Assembly: GCA_963930655.1 (NCBI GenBank)
Contig: OZ005614.1
Span: forward strand, 1,860,001 to 1,924,000
Source of the DNA: Myrica gale
Lineage: Eukaryota; Streptophyta; Magnoliopsida; Fagales; Myricaceae
Direction of reading: 5' to 3'
Length of the DNA: 64,000 bases
The position numbers and the translations under genes are program-made. The notes below the pieces were generated by a model. The model was not told the origin of the DNA and searched no databases. It saw nothing but the letters and a program-made list of their open reading frames with translations. Positions 34,392-46,348 of this stretch are shown in pieces; the first letter of the stretch is position 1, and every line of letters starts with the position of its first letter.

Positions 34392-37060
34392 GTATAGAGA
34401 TCTGTACCTTCAAATCCGCTACAACAACAGAAATGGAATGTTAAAAATCACTCAAACCTCCACTGGGTCACTAGTAGTATGAATAAAAATCCTGCTCTCT
34501 ATGCTCTTTAAACTGGCACACAGTTTTTTTATGGGTCTCAGAACGCCCAAAACAGAAATAATACAGTAGGTTCTCATTGGTGGAAGTCATACAAACCACA
34601 CCAAGCTTACAGTATAAAGGCGGGTATGTCAATCAGTTTCGTAGGCCTAAACTTTCTTAGGTGGACATAGGATCATAGTTTAAGGGGACCTGATTTTGGG
34701 CAAAATAAGCTAAGTAGGTTGTATTAGCATGCAAATCAGAACAAGCTAAACACCCAAGTCATACATATAAATGTTAAACAGGAAAAACAAAGATCATCAA
34801 AAATATGGACTATGATCTACAAACTTTGATACCTTATTCATGTCTAAGATCATTGGACACATGGTCGATTCTCTAATACATAATTTACGTTGCTACCTTA
34901 CTCTAGTTTGATTAAGTGGAATGAAAGTCGATATTGTACTTTACTTGAAAGAGATCCTACATCGATAGATCTTCCTTCCTATAAAATAGAGCTTGGAATG
35001 GTTTCTGCTTAAAAGAGGCCGAAGTCCTTCACCCCAGAACTAATAATGGAATGGTAATCCAACTGATTGACGACTATACCAGGAAGAATTGGCTGCTTAA
35101 GACCGTAAGTTATCTAATGGATTCGCGCCATGATGACATTAGAATTGATACTTCCAACAAGAACTCGGCCTTAAGTTACTGATCCAACCAATCAGCAGGA
35201 AGGAAAAACATGAGAAAAGTTCCTTGAACAATATCTAATGACTTTTGCGGACCTTCGCCTACCTCTAGGCCTAGAATGCTGATTTTCCAAAGCTGCTAGG
35301 GCTGAAGATCCATAAGCTCTTTCCCACCCCAAAATAAATTTATTTGCAGGAGTTTGGCTGCAAATTTTCCTAAGATAGTCATAGATGTTTGAAAGTTTTT
35401 TTTTATTTAACATCTTGATTCATTGATTTCCACCAACATTGAATGCAAGCACGATATGGTCGTTAGACTGAAAATTTAACGTCACTGAAATCGAACAGAA
35501 CAAACACACCAACAAGCACAAAAGTTTGATACAGCAAAAAGCGTAACAGGCATGCTCTGCAATGGCAGAAGGATCAAAAAGAAAACTGTCTTCATTTTCC
35601 TCAGTCTGTCAGCTAATTCAGAAAGAATAAAACCATCAAAACCTCTTTGTTGGCTACGAACGTGATCAAAGTTTAAATACCAAGGAATCACCAACACAAA
35701 GTTTAATGTCAATTGAGAAACAAAGGACTCGCAAACATTATGGAAACAACACAAATGCCCGGTAACAACAGAAACTCCACCTTCCTAATAAGTTGATCCG
35801 ATTATAACTTAACAAGAATAGTTAGACCATTACATATTTAATTTGACAAGAGAAAAATAGAGGAAAAATAAAGGCACAAGCGGATAAGAAGACCTTCTGC
35901 TACCAAGTGATCAACCGTGCCCACCAAGCGAACCAAACACATTGACAAATCTCTGAACATTAAAAGGAACAAACAAGGAGGAAACATAGGACCCAGATGT
36001 CCACATGCCCACATTTCATCCCCCAAAAAGTGGCTCCCTTCTATCTCTTTTAACAACGTAACCTTGCTTGAATTATTCTCCACAGAATACTTGCGTTTCT
36101 TATGTTTACAAATGACTCTTCTCCGTGATTTCAGGGCTCATAAAGCTGAATAAGCCCACAACATAAATTCAATAGAAAAGGGAAAGGAAAATATTCACGG
36201 CTGTGGCTTTACAATATATTCCGATAACCATGGAGAAAGTTATTTAACGCAAAAGACGTAACTGAATTAAGAGCATCCGGTTTTTCTAAAACCCACTCTC
36301 AAGTTCCACGGATGAAACTTACGCCACAATATAGACTAAAATCATAAACGATTCGAACTAATAGAGAACAAAGGAACAGAGGGGAGACAAAAATAAAAAG
36401 ACAAGAATTAAACCTCTTTCAAAATTTTCGAAGAAACCAAACACAAGATTGGAAGAGACGATAGAATCATGTGCGCACCAGACCAAAACCAATATAATCC
36501 AGACATATAACCCACGGAGAAGAAAAGAAAAGAAAAATACTGGATTACAAATTCAGCTAGAAACAAATATTGAGGAAAACTCGAGCAAAAAAGATGAGAT
36601 AACTTACAGACTATACCAAAATTATTGGAAGAATACTAATTAAATTCTCAGAGGTGTCAGAAAAAGTTGAACTTCTCGTTGCACCTTCTCTTTTTCTCCT
36701 TTGCTCCCTTTGAATACCAAAAAGAAAGAAGGAAGCTCACAGCTTTAGACTTTAGAACGACAAATATATTTTTAGAGAGAAAAGGGTAGAGAGAGAGCCG
36801 AGGGGGCAAAAACGTGTGTGAAAGATCCGAGGCTAAAGCAAAGTCTAATGTTATGTATAGTTCTTTTAGGTGGGACACAGAAAGACACTGTAAAAATAAA
36901 AAATAAAAACAACAGGAAAACAATCGAACTAGGACTAGGACTAGTTGTGCCGTCCAATGAGTTCGGTGAGATCTCAACCGCTTGATTGCGGATTGGGTCA
37001 AACATGAACGGCCGATGGACACTCTGACGTCATCTTCAACCTCTTGCACTTTTTTGTGGA
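34392..37060. other. 5' leader intron and promoter region of the RING gene
   Basis: No conserved coding sequence. Leader exon(s) are expected on the minus strand near 36.6-37.0 kb, where GA/CT-rich sequence and an end of AT-rich intron-like DNA coincide; exact ends not determined. Confidence 0.4.
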
Positions 37061-37499
37061 CCGGAAGGAATACCTACAAGCCGAGCCTGAGCCGGCTCTT
37101 TTCCTCTCTCTTTTTTTTTTTTTGGTTTTAAATATTATTTCCGGTTGTCGAAAAAAAATCCACAATTATTTTTCGGCGGATAATTAGGGGATTTGCTTGT
37201 TTGGAATATATATATATATATTTTAGGCGCTTATTTTGTATACATAGCGTTAGAAATAATTAACTTCCTTGAAAATAAGGGTCGCTCGTGATTTGCACTC
37301 GCTGGATTTAGATGAAGCTGGTCTTAAATTTTCGAAACTGACATGTTATCTTGTTTGTTTTACCAGAAAAAAGAAAAATAGTTGGTTTTCCTTTTCGTCC
37401 ACGAAGTTATTAGACAGAGATAGTTTTTAATTCGTGAAATAGACAACTGCTAGTACTGTTGTTTGTTTTTCCTTTTTCTCTGTCCATTATTTTTTTTTT

Positions 37500-37606
37500 C
37501 TAAGCAAAAAAAAGACAAGTCTGCGGGGAAGGGTTGGGGAATTTGAATCCCAGTTCAGGACCCTCCATGTAAAAGGACATGTCATTTGAGCCATAGCTCA
37601 TTGTCC
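37500..37606 (-). mobile_element. tRNA-related SINE candidate
   Basis: On the minus strand GAGCTATGGCTCAAATGACA resembles a tRNA 5' half with an A box, and GGGATTCAAATTCCCC follows at about B-box distance (consensus GGTTCGANTCC). It ends in a T-rich tail. No clear target-site duplication found, so the assignment is tentative. Confidence 0.45.
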
Positions 37607-37706
37607 TTTTCTTTTTTCCTTGATTGACTTTTTTTTTCTTTTGTTTGTTTTATGGGTCAATTTCTCATTTTATTTTTAGGATAAATGCAAAATTTCTTAT
37701 TTTTTT

Positions 37707-37918
37707 TAGGATAAATGCAAAATCAGTCCATGTGCTATACGCAAAAATCGATTTTAGTTCTCGTGATATGAAAATCATAAATTTAGTTAATATGATTTCA
37801 GAAAGTGATAAAATCAATCTATGATGAAGACAAACGAAAAACGAAAGTAGAATCACAAAGACTAAATTTATAATTTTCGAAGATTAAATCGATTTTTGTC
37901 GATTTTACATTTATCCCT
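37707..37918. mobile_element. Inverted-repeat MITE, family shared with 22680-22895
   Basis: Left arm AGGATAAATGCAAAATC and AAAAATCGATTTTAGT; right arm ATCGATTTTTGTCGATTTT then ACATTTATCCCT. ACTAAATTTATAA mirrors TAAATTTAGT at the loop. A short direct repeat AGGATAAATGCAAAAT also occurs at 37678-37693, just outside the left end. Confidence 0.5.
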
Positions 37919-38587
37919 TTATTTTTCTAGTCAGCATCTTCTTTTTCTTTTACCTTATTTGCCAACACTTAAAACGGAAATACAGTTAAAACTGTGGAAA
38001 TCAACCGTCCTTAAACCTGCAAGATCAATGATGTGTCAATTCAAAGATGCTGCCTAATTTAGGTTGTACGATCCCTTTTAACACATCTTTTGCAAAACAT
38101 CTCTAATCCAAATTTCTAATTGCTTTACACTATTTCAAAGAAAAGCTCACTACCTTAAAAGTAACACTACGAAACTACTAGAATCCCTTTGTTTTGTCAA
38201 AAAGTTAATGTCTAATCACTCGTGGTTTAGAAATTTATCTTTGTTTTTTTTCTCTCGCTTATGCATTTACTTTTTCACAAATTCTAGCTCTAAAAACTTT
38301 TATAAAATAATCCCAACAAGTTTCTTATAAAATCTTAATAGAATCTACACTCCTTGTCATAAAAAAAATCCAATCCAAACAAAAGGCCATGATAAAAGAT
38401 TATCATGGAATTATAATTGAAAATAATATAAAAGCAACATAATATAACAAGAGTTTCTAACTCCCAAGTAAGAGAGAGTACCAGATCTGAAAAGGAACCC
38501 ATTTGTTAGTATCCATAGACTTGCACAAGAGTTAAAAGAGTACGTAAAACATGCTGATCAGTGAAGGATATAACGTGGGCATGTAAT

Positions 38588-38639
38588 AAACGGAAAACTA
38601 CGTACTCTTGAAGAAACGGAAAACTACGTACTCTTGAAG
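38588..38639. repeat. 26-bp perfect tandem duplication
   Basis: Two adjacent copies of a 26-bp unit beginning AAACGGAAAACTACGTACTC, at 38588-38613 and 38614-38639. Confidence 0.95.
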
Positions 38640-38897
38640 GGATGTGTTGTTTTACAAAAATGTTAAAGCCAAGTAATCTCAAAATCCCAATAATGCCGTG
38701 GCCGGGGTATGTACGTACGTAACCGTCTTTGTTTTTCTCTCTTTTTCTGAATGTACATGAGGTGGGGTGGGAATTAGAAGGATATTTTGGAACTTATCAT
38801 GAGCTGAGCTAGCTGTACACTGGTCCAGCGTCTTTTTCATTAAAACCTATCTATTTAATATATATCACTTCATTAGGTAGTACGTAATTATATCTAT

Positions 38898-39238
38898 TGT
38901 TGCACAAACATGACTCATATATTTTTAGGATATTCAAGTAGTTGAGTTTTAATAGGATATTTAAGTATTTGAGTTATATTAGGATATTCAAGTATTCGAA
39001 CTCTAATTGGTTATTCAAGTATTTGATTTCTAATAAGTTTAGAAATGTAGGGTTTGAGGTTTCTTATAAATAGTCAGTATATGATGTAACCCAGAAATTA
39101 TTTCAAATAGTAAAATCTTTGACCGCTTTTTCCTATGAACGTAGGCATATTGTCAAACCACGTTAAATATATGTCTCAATTCTATCTTTCTCTTCAATTT
39201 TCGTATATTGTTCATCATTAGTGTGCACGATAACAACA
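38898..39238. mobile_element. Solo LTR (copia-like)
   Basis: Starts TGTTGCAC and ends AACAACA, so TGTTG...CAACA termini. Exact 5-bp target-site duplication TCTAT at 38893-38897 and 39239-39243. Contains a TATA-like TTATAAATAG and the AACCACGTTAAATATATGTC stretch typical of plant copia LTRs near the R/U5 end. No internal retrotransposon sequence adjoins it. 341 bp. Confidence 0.85.
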
Positions 39239-39255
39239 TCTATACCTATCCTATA

Positions 39256-39290
<35 letters not shown>

Positions 39291-41600
39291 CGCCCATATT
39301 AGTATCGCGGGAATTGTATAGAAAAGGCTTAATGAGTATCGTTTTCTACTTTGATTCCAACATTTTTTTCCTCGTCTCTTTCTTGTTGTGAATTTTAACT
39401 CTTAATTATATATATAAAATAATTAAGAAAAAATGGATCAAATTTGAGAAACCGAATATATATATGTTTGATCAAGAGAATTTTTTTTTTTGCCAGCTAA
39501 CGTGAAGCTAGGGATGACAATGAGTCGGGGAAAGCATTTCCTTGTTTTTTTATTGTCGCCGTACGTCACGTTTGTTGGTATATATAATATAAGTGATTTT
39601 ATAGATAGGAAGCCAATATATATCTTAATTTATCTATCGTTTGGTTCTATGATCCGAGGAGTGAGCAAATTCTTTACCTTGTTCAGGTATATGGTATTGC
39701 TTCAATCCAAGGCCTTCTGAATATTTTTGGAAAAGACCCAAACTTGCCAAGATAACATGGGGATTGGCCCCGTCTTTACTCTCGGTAAAGACGTAAAACG
39801 TAAAGTGAACTTGCTTGCTCCCATTGCAAACGAAGGGCTGACTTGGTTGCCAAAGGAAAAAAAAGATCAAGATAACTTTTTTTCCTACGAACTAATTGGT
39901 GTCTGTCCGTCCTGCAGTCTATGATCAACGTACGATCGACATGGTTTTTCGGGTTTCTATATATGTATAAGTTGTTTCTTCTTCTCCGGTTCTATTTCTA
40001 TTAAATAACGAGGAGTTGAGGCCTAGGACCAGGAAATTTTGACCCGGTTAAACAGGTACATTTTTATGTGGAGCGGAAGAAATTGGTCTGCATATGTTTG
40101 CCAAGTGTAACATGCAGGGAGAGAGGATCAAGCGCTCCCACCGCACCCACTTCTTGTTTGGTAGCTAAAACCAGATGAGCTTGAGACCTCTAGTTTATGT
40201 TATACGAAGAAATTATGAAGGAGCTGTTCATTAAGTCACAAATTAAGAAAAGAAAAGGCAAAGGCATCGCGTGACGCAAAATGGACATATATATTCTCCA
40301 CATTAATATTTATATAAGGAAAGAATCATGACGTGTCGTCTTGGCAAAGCCTCGTGAATATGGAGCTAGCTAGCCCAATTAACTCCCCTTGGCAACTCTT
40401 TTAAAACTTTTCCAGAACCAATGACGTGTCGTTTCTGCAAAGCCTCGTAGTCGTAGAACAAACATGCTGGCCATGATACTTGAATTTGGTGTTCCAAATG
40501 TCACCTACCGCAATGAGCACATCGAAAGCAGACCTTGTAATTAATTAAAATATATAAAGAGGCATAAAGTTGCCTTTTAGGATAGTGGGAGACAATAACC
40601 TCTCTCGTAGGGTACAACACGGGGTCTAAGATCTCGAGTCCATGAGTTGGGATCCGGTACAGCTATGTTCTGAGAATTGGACTCGCTTGATCGAGTACTA
40701 GAGAATATCCATCCCATTAGCTAGTTTGGTTCATTCCCCTTTAACCCGTTTCATCAATTAAAATCAGACTAATTTCACATTTTCTTTCTCGCTTTCTCCT
40801 TCAAAACAAACAAAATTTATTTTTGTAAGGATCTACGTACATAAATCTGAATTCTGATCATGGGAAGTTGGTCAAAAGAGGCCTAAACGAGATAGATGAT
40901 CCCTTCAGCCAAAATAAACGAGATCCATATTTAACCAGGTACAAAGCCTATCAAGCGGGTTAGGAAAGCCTTAAAATGTACGTAGGCCTCTAGTCAAGCT
41001 TCGGGGAGCGATGAAGGATATGGATCGAACAACATAGATTTCCTAAGTTCGTACTACTTATCTATGACATGATCTTATTCCTGAAACCAGTAAAAGTAGT
41101 CCCAGAATAGGATTGCGTAGGTTAAGGTGGGAGTTCCATAAGATAAGGATATTGTATTCATAAATAGAAAAAAAACTATCTGGGGGCAATCATAATTCAT
41201 ATGGTAAGGCAGAAGGTGGTACTGTTTTCTTTTTCAAAGTCTAAAGGGAGCCGTTGGTTTATTGGGACATGGATAAAATGGCATCCAATTAAGCTCCAGG
41301 TATTTGTAAAAGATCAATTCGTTGGTGATGATGCAACCAACCGGGCACATTTCATCGTTTTTTCCTATATATGGGTCCTGGCCTAGTTAGCAGTTAATTA
41401 GTTGGGGTAACAAATTAAGAAACGAAAACCGTTATTATTTTATTTTATTCCCCAAGAAAAAGTCAACTAACCTCCCATATCTCCCGCTTGTTTAGCGAAC
41501 AAAATCTGGCTCTCAGTTCATGGCCTCCAACACCTTCGCCACCAATACCATGACACCTCGAGTTAGTGCGTGATTCGCGTTTCTTTTAGCAAGCCCCTAC

Positions 41601-42352
41601 ACTTCTTCTCTTTTCCTTCATATACAATTTCTCAAGGTATTTTCTTTCCTTTGTTCCCGTAGAGACTAGAGTTACCTCTCCCCTGGATCTTCTTTGATTA
41701 AGGTACTCTGCAGCTCTCTCTCTCTCTCTCTCTTCCGTCGCTTTGCTTTTTGCGCCAGTACTGTTATCTCTATTGGTTTTTGCTTCCTCTACCTACCTGA
41801 GATAGGGCGAAAGATTCATTTTCACAATGCTCTTCAACATTTGTCTTGTTTCCTTGGGTTGTTTTTTGCTTTTAAATGGAGAATTCTTTTCCTTTTTCTT
41901 TCTCGGGTAGCTGATAAGAACCCCAAAAGAATCCATATATGTTTTCTGCTATTGAATGTTGCAGAAGAAAAATCTTGGGTCACTTTTGATTTACATCATT
42001 CACAATGTCTTTTTCTTTTAAGATTCTTTTCGCAGGTCCACTTCAAGTTAAATGAAATAAAATTATTTTAGCTGAGATATGTAAATATATAGTAATTATT
42101 TTGTACATGGTTGAAGACGATTGAGAAGCATAGGTTGCAGACAAAGTTGGAAAAAAAAATTGGGTCCTGATCATCTAGATGCTCTTTTCAATACAACCCA
42201 GTTCTTTTTTTTTTAATCCAATACAACCCAGTTCAAATGCTGTAATCTTCTATGTTTAGGAGAATTAGTTTGATGTAATTAAAATTAGCTATCCCATTTG
42301 AAAAAAATTGCAGGTTCTGGCTAATTTTCTCTGCTGAGACACCCAACCAGAT
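41601..42352 (+). other. 5' UTR with intron of the calmodulin-binding gene
   Basis: A leader donor AAG|GTACTC lies at 41702/41703 and an acceptor TTGCAG at 42308-42313, leaving a 39-nt second leader exon before the ATG. The intron opens with a CT microsatellite (about 41712-41732). Confidence 0.6.
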
Positions 42353-43612
42353 ATGTCAACTACAAAAGGAAAATACAGTAGTAGTCTAGGGAAGGAGAAG
42401 AAGGTCGCGTCCACCTCGAATTCTCGTAGCACCGGCACCAAAAATCGTGCCAAAACGTCCACTGCAGATTCTTCATCTGCAACGGACAAGTCAGTCCCCA
42501 ATTATCTCAGGCCTACGATAAGCTCACGCAATGAGTCTTTCAAGTACGTGAAGAAAACTGGCCCTCATGAAGACGACACCACCCAACAGAAGCCCCATCT
42601 CGAGAGAAGAAGATCTTTTGAGAAGCCGCCATCTGCTGCCAAACTACATAGTGCACTTGCCTCGACGGGCCCTCAAGAGAGAACAATAACAGTCCGTTCC
42701 ACATCCTTCACGCCTAGAAGCACCAGTGCTACGAAACCACCGGTGGAGAGGACTTCGAAAACGACCAAGGCTGGAAGACCACAGTCTTCACATGCAAGGA
42801 CCACGAGCAAGAGCACTAATCCTGCCGCCAAGAAGGTGGAAGCCGATGCTTCTGCTTCTGCTTCGACGAAAGCACCAAAGGACGTTGATTGCACTGAAAC
42901 GTCGAGTGTTGGAACTATTCCAGACGATGGAGACTTTTTGGTTGAAGAAATTGGGAAGGTTGAAGCTGATGAGGTTGAGAACCCCACCGAAGTACAAAAA
43001 TACGAACATGATGAGCACTGGGATGTTGTGGGAGGTGATCAGGTCAATCACGGTGAAGATCATGAGATGCTCAAGCCTTGTGACATCCCTGATGTTTCAG
43101 AAGAAATAAGAGCGAATCCTACTGCTCAGATTGAAGAAGCCGGAGACAAATTACCAGAAGAGAACTCTGAGAATCAACCCAAAGAAGAAGAGAACGTCGG
43201 AGACAAAGATGAACTGAGTGAGAGTCGGCCGGAAGAGAGTGTGGCAAGCGAGGAAAAAGTTGAGGTCAAAGAAGAAAAAGTAGGAGAGAGTGCTCCACAT
43301 GAAGATTCTGGGGATTATGACAAGACTAGGGACAACATGGTGGACGAGAAGGAAGCGGTGGATGGAGGAAATGAGGGACCTGATTCGAAGGACGGACAAG
43401 ATGTTGAGGGTGGCGTTGACAAAACAAAACCAGAGGAACCGAACACAGCGTCGTCGACGCGCCAAGTGGGACCAGGGAAGAAGGATTCACAGGCGAATAA
43501 TGATGTCATTGAAGAGACTGCAAGCAAGCTGCTGCAGAAGAGGAAGAACAAGGTGAAAGCACTGGTCGGGGCATTCGAGACTGTCATAGATAAAGAAGCC
43601 TCATCAAAATGA
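42353..43612 (+). CDS. Plant calmodulin-binding-domain protein
   Basis: Intronless 419-aa coding region. The N-terminal third is Ser/Thr/Lys-rich and basic (SVPNYLRPTISSRNESFKYV is the conserved N-terminal motif of the family). The middle is very acidic, Glu/Asp-rich and low-complexity. The C-terminus ends in a basic amphipathic helix, ASKLLQKRKNKVKALVGAFE, followed by TVIDKE, which is the plant CaM-binding domain and the expected Ca2+/calmodulin contact. Function in vivo is not inferable. The ATG is the first after the leader intron's acceptor. Several long reverse-strand frames inside are products of the acidic low-complexity sequence and not genes. Confidence 0.85.
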   Translation: MSTTKGKYSSSLGKEKKVASTSNSRSTGTKNRAKTSTADSSSATDKSVPNYLRPTISSRNESFKYVKKTGPHEDDTTQQKPHLERRRSFEKPPSAAKLHSALASTGPQERTITVRSTSFTPRSTSATKPPVERTSKTTKAGRPQSSHARTTSKSTNPAAKKVEADASASASTKAPKDVDCTETSSVGTIPDDGDFLVEEIGKVEADEVENPTEVQKYEHDEHWDVVGGDQVNHGEDHEMLKPCDIPDVSEEIRANPTAQIEEAGDKLPEENSENQPKEEENVGDKDELSESRPEESVASEEKVEVKEEKVGESAPHEDSGDYDKTRDNMVDEKEAVDGGNEGPDSKDGQDVEGGVDKTKPEEPNTASSTRQVGPGKKDSQANNDVIEETASKLLQKRKNKVKALVGAFETVIDKEASSK

Positions 43613-44706
43613 AATTGTCTTGTCCTTCTAAATCATTTGACATACATGAACCTGTTATGGTGCCTACTGTGAGATATGACATTGACAAACGCCACCACAA
43701 CACTAACGTAGGTGTGACAGAAAAATTGAGAAAAGAAAACAGTTGGAGCGTAAGATCAGTTTCCCAATGAAATTTGTTTTTCTAATAAACCACATCGTTC
43801 AGATGAGGGAGGTTGCCATTAATGTTTGTTGTCTTGACTGCACTTTAGTTTGTCAATCATACGCTAATCTTGCTGATTTTCTACATAGTTTGTTTATATT
43901 TGATCGGATCGGTAATTTACCAGAAAAGCCAAGGAAAAAAAACAGATTTTTCAAAACACAGAATTCTGTTCGAGCAAACCTTTCCGGCTAGATCGGTTCT
44001 TGTATCCACATCCAATTGGCTCCAAGTTGATTCATTAATGCTGTACTCGGCCACAGATGAGAGATTTCAAGAGCCAAGATGTTATTATCTGTCGTCAATC
44101 AGTTGCTATCACGTTTCCGCTGTTGCTCTGCTTTTTGTCATGCTCAAGCTTCTTTGTTCAAATGCCGCCGGTAAATGTATATTTATCTTGTTTTGATAAA
44201 TTGCCTAATTGGTAAGCTCATTTTGTGTTTCTTGGTCTTTGAAGTTTCTTCCTATTCTACATTTTTGGATCGATAGACTAATTTCTTCCAAAACAAAATT
44301 TCCTTGCTCCTTATAACGTGGAGTTACGAGGACTTTCAAGTTGGAGAATCAGGAAAAAAGGAAACAAAGTTTGAGATCGTAGAAGCGAGCTTATGAACAT
44401 CTTTGTAATTGTTTTGATATACGAAACAGAGTGGCCAATTTCCATTGATCAAAAGCAACTACGAGCAATTATTACCATTCCCAATCACAGGAAAGAAGCT
44501 GAAGTGGGTTATTAAACACCTTTCCGATTGTTATTATTTCCCCCGACAGAATGGAAACCAGATCACAATTTATAGCGGAAAACTCGGTTCAAGAAATTTA
44601 AAAAAAAAAACTCAGAAAAGTGTTGATTTTGCACACTGTTCATGTCTTCATATATCAGCTCTAAAAATCCATCCTCTACCTTTCAACCAAAATCAACATA
44701 CAAACT
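43613..44706. other. Spacer between converging genes
   Basis: 3' flanks of the calmodulin-binding gene (+) and the DUF761 gene (-). AT-rich, no gene seen. Confidence 0.55.
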
Positions 44707-45093
44707 TCAAAACGACCAATTCTCTTCGTCGCCTTCGAAACCAACTAACCTTCTACCGAGCCGGTTCTCCAACGAAACCTGTCTTTCGAAACGAAGCTGA
44801 TGACGAAAATTAGCAATAAAAATCTCCGCCCTCCTATCAATATCATTCTCCGAAGCAAAACCTCTCGCTTGTCGAATCCCTGTCCCTGTACAATTTCCAT
44901 CGGATTTTTCATCTTCGATGCGACGATGCAAGTCCAATCGATCTTTAAAGGCCGGCCTGTGTCCATTAGAAGCACGACCAGTAATGGAAGCCATGTACCG
45001 TCGCATTAGGTGAAAGCTAAGCAAAAATTTCAGTTTCTTCTTTGCCTTCTTCCGTAATTGGCCGCCCGGCACTACCCAGCACTCTCTGGCCAT
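44707..45093 (-). CDS. DUF761-domain (cotton-fibre-expressed-like) small protein
   Basis: Single-exon 128-aa protein. The N-terminus is basic (LRKKAKKKLKFLLSFHLMRR) and the C-terminus carries the DUF761 motif, ENDIDRRAEIFIANFRHQLR then FERQVSLE. Members of this family are small plant-specific proteins of unknown biochemical function. The start MARECWVVPGG at 45093 was chosen over upstream non-ATG extension because a TATA box sits about 50 nt above it. Confidence 0.75.
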   Translation of the reverse strand: MARECWVVPGGQLRKKAKKKLKFLLSFHLMRRYMASITGRASNGHRPAFKDRLDLHRRIEDEKSDGNCTGTGIRQARGFASENDIDRRAEIFIANFRHQLRFERQVSLENRLGRRLVGFEGDEENWSF

Positions 45094-45141
45094 TTGTTTC
45101 TTCAAGTGAGACTTCAATGCAAAACACGCGAATGTTGAAGG

Positions 45142-45149
45142 CTTTTATA
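45142..45149 (-). promoter_or_regulatory. TATA box of the DUF761 gene
   Basis: TATAAAAG on the minus strand, about 50 nt upstream of the ATG at 45093. Confidence 0.6.
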
Positions 45150-46348
45150 GATGACAAAGTGACTGGATGTTTCGGACAAGCTACTGCTTTTCTTTATATG
45201 AGCAGACAGCTTTTCTGGCATTTTTCCTTGGAAGTTGAAACCAACGATCAGTACGTGGCAACTACTGGCAAGTTCCAGGCATCTACGTCGCAGTTTCAAC
45301 TTCAAGGAAGACAGAAATAGAACTGCGCCAACAATAGAAATCCGTGCCCCGTTCGGACTTGCACATAACATCTTTGTTACTTTTTATTCTGTTCTTTGTG
45401 TGCTTTTTTTTATAAATTACTTTTTATTCTGTTCTTTTTTCTAAGACTTTTTATTCTGTTCACTTGCGAACAATCATGGTTAACGGAAAAACGACTCTCC
45501 AACAAATTTCATGCGTCGCAAGGCAAAAGCAGAATTCGACACGACTTACAAAATTAATATCCGTCCTTGTCAATTTCCATTTCTCGATAAAAAAAATTTT
45601 GTCTCAACCCTGTTGCTGTCAGGACAGCTTCTAAACGTAAACATTACGCAGAAACAAAATTTTCTGTAGACATTGACATTGTAGATGCTGACGTGGACAG
45701 AATAGAGATTATTCTGTAGGCTAAAAAATAGGCACTTTGCAAAAAGGAAAGAGAGAATTTCGATCCAAGAATTCAGAAAATACTCTGGAATCAATAAAAT
45801 TCGTAATAATCAGGAATGAATCAAAATAACCCACAAGTCGGGTTAAAATAGTTGAAATTCGACCATTAATGAAAATTTGCCAAAAATAGCAAAACCCTAA
45901 AAATCTTACCAAAACGAAATAAGGAAGGAAATCAAACGATTGCCAAAAATATGGCCCAAATCGGGTTCAGAATTATTTCCTAATCGACAAAAAAGAAATT
46001 ACCATAAATAGCAAAAATTAACTAAAAATAGGGTTTTGAAAAGGAAATCAGCGGATTTGGAGCTCGAAACGATGTGCACCGAGCGTCGCTTGGTGGCTAT
46101 GACGTGCGCGCCGAAAAGAGTTTTCCGAATTGGGGTCACGGGCGCGAATCGGACACCTGTAGCCAAAGTTATGGCCAAAATACCAACACGTGCACGGAAA
46201 CTGCCCCAATTAGGCTAAATTACGATTTCTTGCCAATTTTGCGCTGATCCTCCCGCTCCAGGTAATTCAGCGCCATCAATGAGCAATCTGACAGCTCTGC
46301 ATCATCTGGGTCGGATCCCCCTGCATCAGATGCTGAATAGGCCCAAAC
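45150..46348. other. Spacer upstream of DUF761 and downstream of bL28m
   Basis: 45150-45500 is promoter-like. 45700-46230 repeats phrases such as CCAAAAATAGCAAAA and CCATAAATAGCAAAAA and reads like old retroelement non-coding sequence, but no ends or protein domain were found. Confidence 0.35.

Larger units (their letters stand above)
37061..41600. other. Large intergenic region with small transposons
   Basis: Contains a SINE-like element (37.5 kb), an inverted-repeat MITE (37.7 kb), a 26-bp tandem duplication (38.6 kb), a solo LTR (38.9 kb), a TA tract (39258-39288), and two related 29-nt segments starting ATGACGTGTCGT at 40328 and 40420. No gene recognised; the short frames have no domain support. 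Confidence 0.5.

Noticed and set aside
43151..43587. Minus-strand frames inside the calmodulin-binding gene
   Set aside because: Shadow frames of its Glu/Asp-rich low-complexity region.
45700..46230. Retrotransposon internal region
   Set aside because: Phrases recur (CCAAAAATAGC) and composition shifts, but no ends, primer-binding site or protein domain could be shown.
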